Below, in pieces: positions 46,760 through 55,623 of a stretch of DNA of 64,000 nt. The notes beneath the pieces are model-generated. The model did no database searches, was not told the DNA's origin, and saw nothing but the letters and a program-made list of their open reading frames with translations. Made by a program: the position numbers and the translations under genes. The stretch is from the NCBI RefSeq assembly GCF_023734135.1, contig NZ_AP025730.1, forward strand, positions 4,774,001-4,838,000, in the 5' to 3' direction. This DNA is from Sphaerotilus microaerophilus (GTDB taxonomy: Bacteria > Pseudomonadota > Gammaproteobacteria > Burkholderiales > Burkholderiaceae_C). Every line of letters starts with the position of its first letter. Position 1 is the stretch's first letter.

Positions 46760-48157
46760 ATGAGCGCCCTGCACGACCTGAGCGCGACCGAACTGGTGGC
46801 CGCCTATGCCCGGCGCGAGCTGTCGCCGGTGGAGGTGGCGCAAGCTGTGCTGGCGCACATCGACCACTGGGAGCCTCACCTGGGCGCCACCTGGGCGATG
46901 GACCCGGACGGGGCGCTGGCGATGGCGCGGGCGTCCGAAGCCCGCTGGCGGCGCGGCGAGCCCGCCGGGTCGGTGGACGGCGTGCCGACGATGCTCAAGG
47001 AGAACATCGCCACCCAGGGCGTGCCGGTGCCGCTGGGCACCGCCGCCATCGAGCTGGTCCCGGCCGCGGCGGACGCCCCGCCCGCCGCCCGGCTGCGCGA
47101 GGCCGGCGCCGTCTTCCTCGGCAAGACCACGATGCCGGACTACGGCATGCTGTCCTCGGGCCTGTCGAGCTTCCACCGACTCGCGCGCAACCCCTGGGAC
47201 CTGCGCCTCAACCCGGGCGGCTCCAGCTCCGGCGCTGGTGCCGGGGCTGCGGCCGGCTATGGTCCCCTGCACCTGGGCACCGACATCGGCGGCTCGGTGC
47301 GGCTGCCGGCCAGCTGGTGCGGCATCTTCACCCTCAAGCCCAGCCTGGGCCGCATCCCCATCTACCCGCCCTACGCCGGGCGCGTGGCCGGGCCGATGAC
47401 GCGCAGCGTGGAAGACGCCGCGCTGATGATGGGTGTGCTCAGCCAGCCTGACGACCGCGACGCCACCCGCCTGCCCCACGACCCGACGATCGCCTGGACC
47501 GACCTGGACAGGTTGGACCTGAAGGGCCTGCGCCTGGGCCTGCAACTCGATGCCGGCTGGGGCATGCGCGTCGACCCCGAGGTGCGCGACGCGGTGGTCG
47601 CCGCGGCCCGACGCTTCGAGGCCGAGGGCGCGATCGTCGAGCCGCTGGCGCCCTTCATGACCCGCGAGATGGCCGACGGCATGGACCGCTTCTGGCGCAT
47701 GCGCTCCTGGCTGGACATCTCGGCCCTGCCGATGGCGCGCCAGCAGAAGGTGCTGCCCTATATCCGCCAGTGGGTGGCCAGCGGCGCGCGCCTGAGCGCC
47801 GCCGAGGTCTTCCACGGCCACAGCCAGATGGCGGCAATGCGCGACGCCGCCGTGGCCAGTACCCAACGCTTCGACTTCGTGCTCAGCCCGACGGCGCCCA
47901 ACGTGGCCTTCCCGGCCGAATGGGCCAGCCCGATCAACGACCCCGAGCGCCCCTTCGAGCACATCGCCTTCACGCTGCCCTACAACATGAGCGAACAGCC
48001 GGCCGCCTCGATCAACGGCGGCTTCACGGCCGCGGGGCTGCCCATTGGCCTTCAGATCGCAGGCCATCGGCACGACGACCTGGGCGTGCTGCGACTGGCC
48101 CGTGCCTGGGAGCAGCTGCGCGGGCCACAGCGGGCGTGGCCGCAGCCGCCCGGCTGA
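46760..48157 (+). CDS. Amidase (amidase-signature family), end of the ABC operon
   Basis: This 465-residue hydrolase has the triad Lys80 (PTMLKENIA), Ser156 (PGGSSSGAG) and Ser179 (TDIGGSVRLPASWC). It is probably the cytoplasmic enzyme that opens the amide imported by the preceding transporter; the substrate is not known. It is distinct from the amidase at 35715-37130 and ends the operon before a strong hairpin terminator. Confidence 0.92.
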   Translation: MSALHDLSATELVAAYARRELSPVEVAQAVLAHIDHWEPHLGATWAMDPDGALAMARASEARWRRGEPAGSVDGVPTMLKENIATQGVPVPLGTAAIELVPAAADAPPAARLREAGAVFLGKTTMPDYGMLSSGLSSFHRLARNPWDLRLNPGGSSSGAGAGAAAGYGPLHLGTDIGGSVRLPASWCGIFTLKPSLGRIPIYPPYAGRVAGPMTRSVEDAALMMGVLSQPDDRDATRLPHDPTIAWTDLDRLDLKGLRLGLQLDAGWGMRVDPEVRDAVVAAARRFEAEGAIVEPLAPFMTREMADGMDRFWRMRSWLDISALPMARQQKVLPYIRQWVASGARLSAAEVFHGHSQMAAMRDAAVASTQRFDFVLSPTAPNVAFPAEWASPINDPERPFEHIAFTLPYNMSEQPAASINGGFTAAGLPIGLQIAGHRHDDLGVLRLARAWEQLRGPQRAWPQPPG

Positions 48158-48183
48158 CCGCCCGCAGGGGGACCGGAACCGAA

Positions 48184-48215
48184 AAGGCCACCCGCTGCGG
48201 GTGGCCTTCATTCCT
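48184..48215 (+). terminator. Rho-independent-type terminator after the ABC/amidase operon
   Basis: AAGGCCACCCGC at 48184-48195 pairs with GCGGGTGGCCTT at 48197-48208, a nearly uninterrupted palindrome followed by a short T-containing run (CATTCCTCT). It lies between the amidase stop and the convergent mscL stop and could serve both. Confidence 0.8.
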
Positions 48216-48231
48216 CTCGCGATGCCTCTGA

Positions 48232-48651
<420 letters not shown>

Positions 48652-48848
48652 GGTGTGGTCTCTCCTTTGGTGGGTTAGCTAGTGTCGGCGAAGCCGTCCA
48701 AGCGTGAAGTATTCACACCTTTTGTTACGAGTCAAGCGGGCGCGCGAAAATGGGGCCTGTTGTATTCGCCCCGCGATCCGAGGCATGAAGCGGCTGCGAC
48801 AGAGGGCGCCACACGCCGTGACCACGCGAAACAGTGCACACGCCGGGC

Positions 48849-48854
48849 TAGAAT
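48849..48854 (+). promoter_or_regulatory. Possible -10 box for petABC
   Basis: TAGAAT, 51 bp before the petA ATG in the 254-bp mscL-petA gap, resembles a sigma-70 -10 element. No clear -35 element at 16-18 bp was found. Confidence 0.35.
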
Positions 48855-48905
48855 CAGGGGTTGCCCCCAAGTCGGATCCGGATTTTCTTTTCCCCGAGGA
48901 ATCAC

Positions 48906-49502
48906 ATGAGTGACCAGCAAGTCGACCAGGCCAAGCGGACATGGCTGATCGCGTCAGGCTGCGCCGGCGCGATCGGCGGTGTCGCCGCGGCGGTCCCCTT
49001 TGTCAGCACCTTTGCGCCGTCTGAGCGCGCCAAGGCGGCCGGTGCCGCGGTGGAAGTCGACGTCTCGGCCCTGAAGCCAGGCGAGAAGATGACCGCCGAG
49101 TGGCGGGGCAAACCGGTGTGGGTCGTGCGCCGCACCCCGGAACAGCTCAAGGACCTGGAGAAGCTCAGCGCCGAGATGGCCGATCCGAACTCGGATCGCA
49201 ACGCCTATCCGACCCCGGACTACGCCAAGAACCTGACCCGCTCGGTCAAGCCGGAGTACCTGGTCGTGATCGGCATCTGCACCCACCTGGGCTGCTCGCC
49301 GTCGGACAAACTCCAGGCCGGCCCGCAGCCCTCGCTGCCGGACGACTGGAAGGGCGGGTTCCTCTGCCCCTGCCACGGCTCCACCTTCGACCTGGCAGGC
49401 CGCGTGTTCAAGAACAAGCCCGCGCCGGACAACCTCGAAGTCCCGCCCCACATGTACCTGTCGGACACCAAGTTGGTCATCGGTGAAGACAAGAAGGCTT
49501 GA
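48906..49502 (+). CDS. petA: Ubiquinol-cytochrome c reductase Rieske iron-sulfur subunit
   Basis: This 198-residue subunit of the bc1 complex (complex III) has an N-terminal membrane anchor (residues about 12-35) and a [2Fe-2S] domain. The cluster ligands are Cys125 and His127 (CTHLGC) and Cys154 and His157 (CPCHGSTFD). Cys130 and Cys156 form the stabilising disulfide. It starts at 48906 with GAGGAA just upstream and leads the petABC operon. Confidence 0.98.
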   Translation: MSDQQVDQAKRTWLIASGCAGAIGGVAAAVPFVSTFAPSERAKAAGAAVEVDVSALKPGEKMTAEWRGKPVWVVRRTPEQLKDLEKLSAEMADPNSDRNAYPTPDYAKNLTRSVKPEYLVVIGICTHLGCSPSDKLQAGPQPSLPDDWKGGFLCPCHGSTFDLAGRVFKNKPAPDNLEVPPHMYLSDTKLVIGEDKKA

Positions 49503-49522
49503 CAAGGAACATCGAGGTCAAC

Positions 49523-50947
49523 ATGGCTGATTTCAAGGAAGTTTCCGCCGACGCACCAATGGCCACGAAGGCCACCGTCTGGCTGCAGAACCGGTTCCCC
49601 ACCGCGTTCGACGCCTACAAGGTGCACATGTCGGAGTACTACGCTCCGAAGAACTTCAACTTTTGGTACTTCTTCGGCTCGCTCGCCCTGCTGGTGCTGG
49701 TCATCCAGATCGTCACCGGCATCTTCCTGGTGATGCACTACAAGCCGGACGCGTCGCTGAACAACGCCGGCATCCCGGTGGCGTTCGCCTCGGTCGAGTA
49801 CATCATGCGCGAAGTCCCCTGGGGCTGGCTGATCCGCTACATGCACTCCACCGGCGCATCGGCGTTCTTCGTCGTCGTCTACCTGCACATGTTCCGCGGG
49901 ATGATGTACGGCTCGTACCGCAAGCCGCGCGAACTGGTGTGGATCTTCGGCTGCGCCATCTTCCTGGCGCTGATGGCCGAGGCCTTCATGGGCTACCTGC
50001 TGCCCTGGGGCCAGATGTCGTACTGGGGCGCCCAGGTCATCGTGAACCTGTTTGCCGCCGTGCCTTTCGTCGGTCCGGACCTGTCGCTGCTGATCCGCGG
50101 TGACTACGTCGTCTCGGACGCCACCCTGAACCGCTTCTTCAGCTTCCACGTCATCGCCGTGCCGCTGGTGCTGATCGGTCTGGTCGTGGCTCACCTGCTG
50201 TCGCTGCATGACGTGGGTTCGAACAACCCCGACGGCGTCGAGATCAAGGCCAAGAAGGACGAGCGCGGGATCCCGTTGGATGGCATCCCCTTCCACCCGT
50301 ACTACACGGTGCACGACATCGTCGGCGTCGCAGGCTTCCTGATCGTCTTCACCGCGATCGTGTTCTTCGCGCCGGAACTGGGCGGCTACTTCCTGGAGTA
50401 CAACAACTTCATCCCGGCCGATCCGCTGAAGACCCCGCTGCACATCGCACCGGTGTGGTACTTCACGCCGTTCTACTCGATGCTGCGCGCCACCACCGAC
50501 GTGATGGTCAACGTGCTGGTCGTGGTGATCGGCCTGGCCGCGGTGCTGTCGGTGCTCAAGGGCGGCTTCAACAGCAAGGTCAAGCTGGGCATCCTGGTTG
50601 CCGCCGTGGTGGCCGCCGGCCTGCTCAAGACCTTCGACGCCAAGTTCTGGGGCGTGGTGGTGATGGGCGGTGCGGTCGTCATCCTGTTCTTCCTGCCCTG
50701 GTTCGACAAGAGCCCGGCGAAGTCGCTGCGCTACCGGCCGAGCTGGCACACGGGTCTGTACCTCGTGTTCGTCGTGCTCTTCCTGGTGCTGGGCTACCTC
50801 GGCATCCAGCCGCCGTCTGACATCGGCACGATCATCGCCCAGGTGGGCACCCTGTTCTACTTCGGCTTCTTCCTCCTGATGCCCTGGTGGAGTCAGCTAG
50901 GGACCTTCAAGAAGGTGCCCGAGCGCGTCACCTTCAAGCCCCACTGA
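49523..50947 (+). CDS. petB: Ubiquinol-cytochrome c reductase cytochrome b subunit
   Basis: This full-length 474-residue cytochrome b has eight transmembrane helices and carries haems bL and bH. Conserved pieces include GWLIRYMHSTGASAFF, YLLPWGQMSYWGAQVI and, in the Qo loop, an PEW-equivalent region APVWYFTPFYSMLR. The ATG at 49523 is preferred to the TTG at 49499 because GAGG lies just upstream of it and it gives the family start MADFKE. It is placed 20 bp after petA. Confidence 0.97.
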   Translation: MADFKEVSADAPMATKATVWLQNRFPTAFDAYKVHMSEYYAPKNFNFWYFFGSLALLVLVIQIVTGIFLVMHYKPDASLNNAGIPVAFASVEYIMREVPWGWLIRYMHSTGASAFFVVVYLHMFRGMMYGSYRKPRELVWIFGCAIFLALMAEAFMGYLLPWGQMSYWGAQVIVNLFAAVPFVGPDLSLLIRGDYVVSDATLNRFFSFHVIAVPLVLIGLVVAHLLSLHDVGSNNPDGVEIKAKKDERGIPLDGIPFHPYYTVHDIVGVAGFLIVFTAIVFFAPELGGYFLEYNNFIPADPLKTPLHIAPVWYFTPFYSMLRATTDVMVNVLVVVIGLAAVLSVLKGGFNSKVKLGILVAAVVAAGLLKTFDAKFWGVVVMGGAVVILFFLPWFDKSPAKSLRYRPSWHTGLYLVFVVLFLVLGYLGIQPPSDIGTIIAQVGTLFYFGFFLLMPWWSQLGTFKKVPERVTFKPH

Positions 50948-50979
50948 TGCCAGCGGACGAAACAGGAGCTCAGACCACC

Positions 50980-51738
50980 ATGAAAAAGTTCATTGCGTCC
51001 CTGCTCGTCGCGGCAGCCACCAGCCTGACGGCCTTCCTGCCGGCGGCCCAGGCTGCTGGTGGCGGCCTCGCCTGGGACAAGTTCCCCGTCGAGAAGATGA
51101 ACGACCAGGCCGCGCTGCAGCGCGGCGCCAAGCTGTTCGTCAACTACTGCCTGAATTGCCACAGTGCCGCCTTCGTGCGCTTCAACAAGCTGCGCGACAT
51201 CGGCCTGACCGACCTGCAGATCAAGGACAACCTGCTGTTCACGGGCGAGAAGGTCGGCGATCTGATGAAGATCTCGATGGACTCGCGTCAGGCCAAGGAA
51301 TGGCTGGGAGCCACCCCGCCTGACCTGACCCTGGTGGCGCGCTCGCGTGCCGGCCACAACGGCACGGGTGCAGACTACCTCTACACCTACCTGCGCACCT
51401 ACTACCGCGACGAGACCAAGGCCACCGGTTGGAACAACCTGGCCTTCCCGAGCGTGGGCATGCCGCACGTGCTGTGGGAACTGCAGGGTGAGCGCCGCGC
51501 GATCTTCGACGAGAAGACCCACGAGTTCACCGGCAAGTACGAGCAGCTCAAGCCCGGCAAGATGTCCACTGCCGAGTACGACGGTGCCGTCGGTGATTTG
51601 GTCGCCTTCATGACCTGGATGGCCGAGCCGGCCCAGGGCCTGCGCACCAAGCTGGGTTTGTTCGTGCTCGCCTTCCTGGCTGTCTTCTTCGTGATCGCCT
51701 GGCGCCTGAACGCCGCGTTCTGGAAAGACATCAAGTAA
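50980..51738 (+). CDS. petC: Ubiquinol-cytochrome c reductase cytochrome c1
   Basis: This 252-residue c1 subunit has a signal peptide (MKKFIASLLVAAATSLTAFL at its start), a haem-binding CLNCH motif (Cys57, Cys60, His61), the axial-Met region FPSVGMPHVLW and a C-terminal anchor helix (LFVLAFLAVFFVIAWRL). It passes electrons from the Rieske protein to a soluble cytochrome c. The start at 50980 has an AGGAG 11 nt upstream. Confidence 0.97.
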   Translation: MKKFIASLLVAAATSLTAFLPAAQAAGGGLAWDKFPVEKMNDQAALQRGAKLFVNYCLNCHSAAFVRFNKLRDIGLTDLQIKDNLLFTGEKVGDLMKISMDSRQAKEWLGATPPDLTLVARSRAGHNGTGADYLYTYLRTYYRDETKATGWNNLAFPSVGMPHVLWELQGERRAIFDEKTHEFTGKYEQLKPGKMSTAEYDGAVGDLVAFMTWMAEPAQGLRTKLGLFVLAFLAVFFVIAWRLNAAFWKDIK

Positions 51739-51783
51739 ACCTGGATGACGGCGGGTCCGGTCCTCGACCGTTGGCCCGCGTCG

Positions 51784-51824
51784 CGCGCAGCGGCAGTTAC
51801 CTGTCGCTGCGCGATTTTCTTTTT
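51784..51824 (+). terminator. Rho-independent terminator after petABC
   Basis: CGCGCAGCGGCAG at 51784-51796 pairs with CTGTCGCTGCGCG at 51801-51813 (one G-U pair) over a 4-nt loop, followed by ATTTTCTTTTT. This separates petABC from sspAB. Confidence 0.9.
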
Positions 51825-51859
51825 CCGATTCCCTTCCAGCCCTAAGGAGCGCTCCCGCC

Positions 51860-52474
51860 ATGATGGTGCTTTACTCCGGGACGACCTGCCCCTACTCGCA
51901 TCGCTGCCGTTTCGTGCTGTTCGAGAAAGGCATGGACTTCGAGATCCGCGACGTCGATCTCTACGCCAAGCCCGACGAGATCGCGCTGATGAACCCGTAC
52001 AACGAGGTGCCCATCCTCGTCGAGCGCGAGTTGATCCTGTACGAATCGCACATCATCAACGAGTACATCGATGAGCGCTTCCCCCACCCGCAGCTCATGC
52101 CCGGGGACCCGGTGGCTCGTGCGCGTGTGCGGCTGTTCCTGTTCAACTTCGAGAAGGAGCTGTTCACCCACGTGAATGCGCTCGAAGGCCGTGGTGGCGT
52201 CAAGCCCAACGACAAGCAGCTGGAAAAGGCCCGTTCGCAGATCCGCGACCGGCTGACCCAGCTCGCGCCGATCTTCCAGAAGAACAAGTTCATGCTGGGC
52301 GACGACTTCTCGATGCTCGACGTGGCCATCGCCCCGCTGCTGTGGCGCCTGGACTACTACGGCATCGACCTGTCGAAGAACGCCGCGCCGCTGCTGAAGT
52401 ACGCTGAGCGCATCTTCTCGCGCCCGGCCTACATCGAAGCGCTCACGCCTTCCGAAAAGGTGATGCGCAAGTAA
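51860..52474 (+). CDS. sspA: Stringent starvation protein A (glutathione S-transferase fold)
   Basis: This 204-residue RNA-polymerase-associated protein has a thioredoxin-like N-terminal domain (LYSGTTCPYSHRCRFVLFEKGM, residues about 4-25; ALMNPYNEVPIL with the cis-Pro; ESHIINEYIDERFPHP) and a helical C-terminal domain. The CPYSHR motif is typical of SspA, which has lost classical GST activity. AAGGAG precedes two consecutive ATG codons at 51860 and 51863. It pairs with sspB 45 bp downstream. Confidence 0.95.
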   Translation: MMVLYSGTTCPYSHRCRFVLFEKGMDFEIRDVDLYAKPDEIALMNPYNEVPILVERELILYESHIINEYIDERFPHPQLMPGDPVARARVRLFLFNFEKELFTHVNALEGRGGVKPNDKQLEKARSQIRDRLTQLAPIFQKNKFMLGDDFSMLDVAIAPLLWRLDYYGIDLSKNAAPLLKYAERIFSRPAYIEALTPSEKVMRK

Positions 52475-52519
52475 GCGCACAGCGCACAGCCAGCCAGGCC
52501 AGTACGGGCACCGATCGAC

Positions 52520-53053
52520 ATGCCGCCACTCGACGACACCTCCTCAGACCAGCCCAGCCCCTCGACGCGGCCCTACCTGATCCGCGCACTGCATGACTGG
52601 TGCACCGACAACGGCTTCACGCCGTACCTGGCGGTGTACGTCGACAGCAGCGTGCGGGTCCCGATGGAGTACGTGAAGAACCACGAGATCGTCCTCAACG
52701 TCGGTTTCGAGGCCACCAGCGGGCTGCGCCTGGGCAACGAGACCATCGATTTCAAAGCCCGCTTCGGTGGCTCGGCCCGCGACATCATGGTCCCGGTGGA
52801 CCACGTCATCGCGATCTACGCCCGCGAGAACGGCCAGGGCATGGCCTTCCCCGTGCCTTCCGTCGCCGGAGCAGGCACGGAGGGCGAAGAGACCGTCAGC
52901 CATGCCACAGCGAATCCGGTGTCGGAATCGGCCGCCCCAACCGGCCTGCGGCTGGCCACGCCAAGCGCGTCCGAATCGGGAGACGACGATGACACGCCCC
53001 CGCCCGGCCCCGGTGCCACCCCGCTGCGCCCGACGCTCAAACGTGTGAAGTGA
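52520..53053 (+). CDS. sspB: ClpXP protease specificity-enhancing factor SspB
   Basis: This 177-residue adaptor delivers ssrA-tagged proteins to ClpXP. The folded domain (RPYLIRALHDWCTDNGFTPYLAVYVD start; NVGFEATSGLRLGNETIDFKARFGG; PVDHVIAIYARENGQGM) occupies residues about 17-112. A long disordered tail ends in the ClpX-binding peptide LRPTLKRVK. It is co-oriented with sspA. Confidence 0.95.
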   Translation: MPPLDDTSSDQPSPSTRPYLIRALHDWCTDNGFTPYLAVYVDSSVRVPMEYVKNHEIVLNVGFEATSGLRLGNETIDFKARFGGSARDIMVPVDHVIAIYARENGQGMAFPVPSVAGAGTEGEETVSHATANPVSESAAPTGLRLATPSASESGDDDDTPPPGPGATPLRPTLKRVK

Positions 53054-53078
53054 TGCGTCGTCCTTGGCAACCCGCGGT

Positions 53079-53100
53079 GGCCCGCTCCTTTGAGCGGGCC
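53079..53100 (+). terminator. Hairpin after sspB
   Basis: GGCCCGCT, loop CCTTTG, AGCGGGCC forms a perfect 8-bp stem 26 bp after the sspB stop. It lacks a T-tract and overlaps the -35 box of the tRNA promoter. Confidence 0.6.
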
Positions 53101-53118
53101 CGCAGGGATGTCTACAAT
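53090..53118 (+). promoter_or_regulatory. Promoter of tRNA-Thr
   Basis: TTGAGC at 53090-53095 and TACAAT at 53113-53118 are separated by exactly 17 bp, a good sigma-70 match. The tRNA begins 48 bp further on. Confidence 0.7.
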
Positions 53119-53165
53119 TCTGCTCTGTCGTTCACGAGTTGCGTGAGCGAAAGTCATCAGACATC

Positions 53166-53241
53166 GCCGCTTTAGCTCAGTTGGTAGAGCAACGGTCTTG
53201 TAAACCGTAGGTCGTCCGTTCGATTCGGACAAGCGGCACCA
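53166..53241 (+). tRNA. tRNA-Thr (anticodon TGT)
   Basis: This 76-nt gene has a 7-bp acceptor stem (GCCGCTT with AAGCGGC), a D arm (AGCTCAGTTGGTAGAGC), an anticodon loop CTTGTAA giving anticodon TGT (threonine, ACA codons), a T arm with TTCGATT, and an encoded CCA. Its 3' side is the attachment site for the integrative element that follows. Confidence 0.96.
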
Positions 53242-53250
53242 ATCTAGCCG

Positions 53251-53350
53251 GTCACAAAGACCCACGACCGCGCAAGCCCCTAGAGAAATCAACGCTCTAG
53301 GGGCTTTTTTCATGTCACGTCCAGTCACGTCCACGCTGGACAGCGCACCC
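53251..53350. repeat. attL-side 100-bp direct repeat
   Basis: This copy begins GTCACAAAGACCCACGACCG and ends GACAGCGCACCC. It is identical to 63243-63342. It lies 10 bp after the tRNA CCA and contains a terminator. The length is well above the 15-50 bp common for tRNA-targeting att cores. Confidence 0.92.
53274..53310 (+). terminator. Rho-independent terminator of tRNA-Thr within attL repeat
   Basis: AAGCCCCTAGAG at 53274-53285 pairs with CTCTAGGGGCTT at 53295-53306 and is followed by TTTT. It ends tRNA transcription before the integrase gene. Confidence 0.9.
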
Positions 53351-53355
53351 CGACC

Positions 53356-53408
53356 GGGGGAACATGTGGGGGAACAGAAGCAGGGGAACGCTTCAGACCG
53401 GGGGAACA
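53356..53408. repeat. GGGGGAACA direct repeats at the left end (candidate arm-type sites)
   Basis: GGGGGAACA occurs at 53356, 53368 and 53400, with an imperfect copy at 53383. The first two are 12 bp apart and have partners with the same 12-bp spacing at the right end (63153 and 63165). They lie between attL and the integrase start, where arm sites for integrase or excisionase are expected. Confidence 0.6.
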
Positions 53409-53447
53409 GACCCTGTGCAGGCCGTTCCCCCAGTGCGAGGACACCCC

Positions 53448-54689
53448 ATGCTGACCGATGCCGATTGCCGCAATGCCATCTGCCCGGAAGGCAAGCCGCG
53501 CGCCCGCCTGGCGGACGCTGGCGGGCTGTACTTGGAGGTGACGCCGAACGGGGCGCGGCGCTGGTTCGTGAAGTACCGCTTTGGCGGCAAGGAAAAGCGC
53601 CTGGCCGTGGGCAACTACCCCGGCGTGTCACTCAAGGACGCCCGCAAGGCCCGTGACGAGGCGCGCAAGACACGGGAGCGCGGCGCCGACCCTGTGCAGG
53701 CCCGCCAGATTGAGCGAGCCACCGCCAGCACCAACAGCGCCACCACCTTCGAGGCCGTGGCACGGGAGTTCCACCACACCAAGGCGGGAGGGTGGAGCAC
53801 GTCCTATGCAGAGAAGTGGCTGCGCCTGGTCGAGAAAGACCTGTTCCCCTGGCTGGGGACGCTGCCGCTGGCCGACGTGTCGGCACCCGTGCTGCTGGCC
53901 GCCCTGCGCCGCACCGAAGCCCGGGGCGCCCACAACACCGCCCACGAGCTGCGCCAGTACGCCGGGCAGGTGTTCCGCTACGGCGTGGCAACGGGCCGGT
54001 GTGAGCGCAACCCCACCGCCGACCTGGCCGGCGCCCTGAAGCCCTTGCAGGTCAAGCACATGGCCGCCGTGCTCGACCCGGCCGGTGTGGGCGCCCTGCT
54101 GCGCAACATCAGCGGGTACGCGGGGCATCCGCTCACCCGGGCCGCGCTGGCGCTGTCGGCCCTGCTGTTCCAACGCCCCGGGAACATCCGCGCCATGGAA
54201 TGGGGCGAGCTGGACACCGACGCGGCACTCTGGACCATCCCCGCCGCCAAGATGAAGCGCACCGTGCACGGCAAGGTGAACGGCCGGCCACATCTGGTGC
54301 CTCTGGCGCCGCAGGCCCTGGCCATCCTTGAAGAGCTGCGCCCGCTGTCCGGGCGTGGCCGGTTCGTGTTCCCTTCGCTGCTGGGGGATGGCGAGTGCAT
54401 GAGCGAGAACACCATCCGCGCCGCGCTGCGCCGCATGGGCTACACCAATGACGAGATGACCGCCCACGGCTTCCGGGCCATGGCGCGCACTTTGATCGGC
54501 GAGCGGCTGCCCGGCATCCATCAAGACGTGATCGAAGCGCAGTTGGCGCACGGCAAAGCCGGCCCGCTGGGCATGGCCTATGACCGCGCGGAGTACATGG
54601 AACAGCGCCGCCAGATGATGCAGGCATGGGCCGACTACCTCGACCGATTGCGCGCGGGCGCCCAGGTGTTGCCGTTCAAGGCCGCCTGA
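53448..54689 (+). CDS. int: Tyrosine-type integrase (P4 family)
   Basis: This 413-residue site-specific recombinase has the DUF4102 arm-binding domain (ARLADAGGLYLEVTPNGARRWF region, residues 19-90), a core-binding SAM-like domain (about 100-190) and a catalytic domain. Likely catalytic residues are Arg243 (FQRPGNIRAMEW), His340 and Arg343 (HGFR), His368 (QLAHGK) and Tyr378 or Tyr383 (MAYDRAEYMEQRR). The start at 53448 gives the family N-terminus MLTDADCRNA; the frame from 53364 runs through the repeats. It sits directly beside the tRNA attachment site, as usual for P4-type elements. Confidence 0.95.
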   Translation: MLTDADCRNAICPEGKPRARLADAGGLYLEVTPNGARRWFVKYRFGGKEKRLAVGNYPGVSLKDARKARDEARKTRERGADPVQARQIERATASTNSATTFEAVAREFHHTKAGGWSTSYAEKWLRLVEKDLFPWLGTLPLADVSAPVLLAALRRTEARGAHNTAHELRQYAGQVFRYGVATGRCERNPTADLAGALKPLQVKHMAAVLDPAGVGALLRNISGYAGHPLTRAALALSALLFQRPGNIRAMEWGELDTDAALWTIPAAKMKRTVHGKVNGRPHLVPLAPQALAILEELRPLSGRGRFVFPSLLGDGECMSENTIRAALRRMGYTNDEMTAHGFRAMARTLIGERLPGIHQDVIEAQLAHGKAGPLGMAYDRAEYMEQRRQMMQAWADYLDRLRAGAQVLPFKAA

Positions 54690-54779
54690 CCTGGCCGACA
54701 ATCACCCCGCCGCGCCTAGGCTGATCCCCGAACACCAGGCGCCCCACCTGGCCGGCGCGGCACTCATCGATGGGGATGC

Positions 54780-55331
54780 ATGGGGGCATGCATGGACATC
54801 GACGAATTCGAGCGCGTGACACTGCGCCGTGCCGCTACTGGCGACATGGCCGCCCGGCGCGTAGCGCTGGCGCTGGGTGCCGACGCCCTCGCGCGAGGCG
54901 TACTGCCGTCGGGCGCATTGCGCGCGTTCTTGGTCGACGGCCTCACCGCTTTGATGGCTGTCGTCGACACCGGCCCCGGTGAACGACTCACTCCAGACGA
55001 TGCGTTGGCGTTCTTCGGTGGCGAACGCAACCCACCACATCGCAAGCCGAACCCGGAACGCGAAACCGAGTCGATGGCGCTATCTGCCGCCGTCCACCTG
55101 CTGTCAAAACCAGCCGGCAACAAGAGCGCCGCCGTTGAGATTGTGGCGGGCGCGGTGCCGTGTGACCCTAAGACAGTCTGGCGTAAGTGCAGCGGGCTCG
55201 ACTGGTCGGGCGTCGCAGAAGGTGTGACACGCCAGACCGCGGCCCCCGTGCTGTCCCGGGTGGCAGCAGAAGCCACGCGCGCAAACGGCTTGTACTCGCA
55301 GGAAGTCCGCGACTTCCTGTCAGTGACGTAG
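54780..55331 (+). CDS. Element protein of unknown function
   Basis: This ORF encodes 183 residues (or 179 from an ATG at 54792). I do not recognise a family. It is helical and charged, with an Ala-rich first half and a possible helix-turn-helix around VPCDPKTVWRKCSGLDW (residues about 123-140). A DNA-binding role is possible. It lies 90 bp after the integrase gene and codes in the same direction. Codon use is like its neighbours but slightly less G+C-rich. Confidence 0.6.
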   Translation: MGACMDIDEFERVTLRRAATGDMAARRVALALGADALARGVLPSGALRAFLVDGLTALMAVVDTGPGERLTPDDALAFFGGERNPPHRKPNPERETESMALSAAVHLLSKPAGNKSAAVEIVAGAVPCDPKTVWRKCSGLDWSGVAEGVTRQTAAPVLSRVAAEATRANGLYSQEVRDFLSVT

Positions 55332-55358
55332 TGAGAGCGGCCCGGAAACATCCGGGCC

Positions 55359-55613
55359 ATGAACACGACGCACCAAGCCGCACAAACCGCCACGAAGGCT
55401 CCGACCCGGCGCCTTCATGTCCAACCCGTTGAGGCCTTCGCCGACCCCGACGCGCTGCTGAACCTGCGCACCGCGTCGGCTTGGTCGGGCCTGAGCGAAT
55501 CGAGCCTCTACCGCGCCGCCAAAGATGGCCGACTGAAGTTGCTTCGACTGTCGGCCCGCTGCACCCGCGTCCGCGCTGGCGAGCTGCGCCGCTTCTTGAC
55601 CTCGCTGGGCTGA
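55359..55613 (+). CDS. AlpA-like helix-turn-helix protein (candidate excisionase/regulator)
   Basis: This 84-residue protein has a MerR/excisionase-type fold: LLNLRTASAWSGLSESSLYRAAKDGRLKLLRL followed by RVRAGELRRFLTSLG. The segment spans residues about 33-84. Such proteins in P4-like elements (AlpA) activate integrase or act as excisionase. Its position two genes after the integrase suits that role. Confidence 0.75.
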   Translation: MNTTHQAAQTATKAPTRRLHVQPVEAFADPDALLNLRTASAWSGLSESSLYRAAKDGRLKLLRLSARCTRVRAGELRRFLTSLG

Positions 55614-55623
55614 GGTGCCGGCC

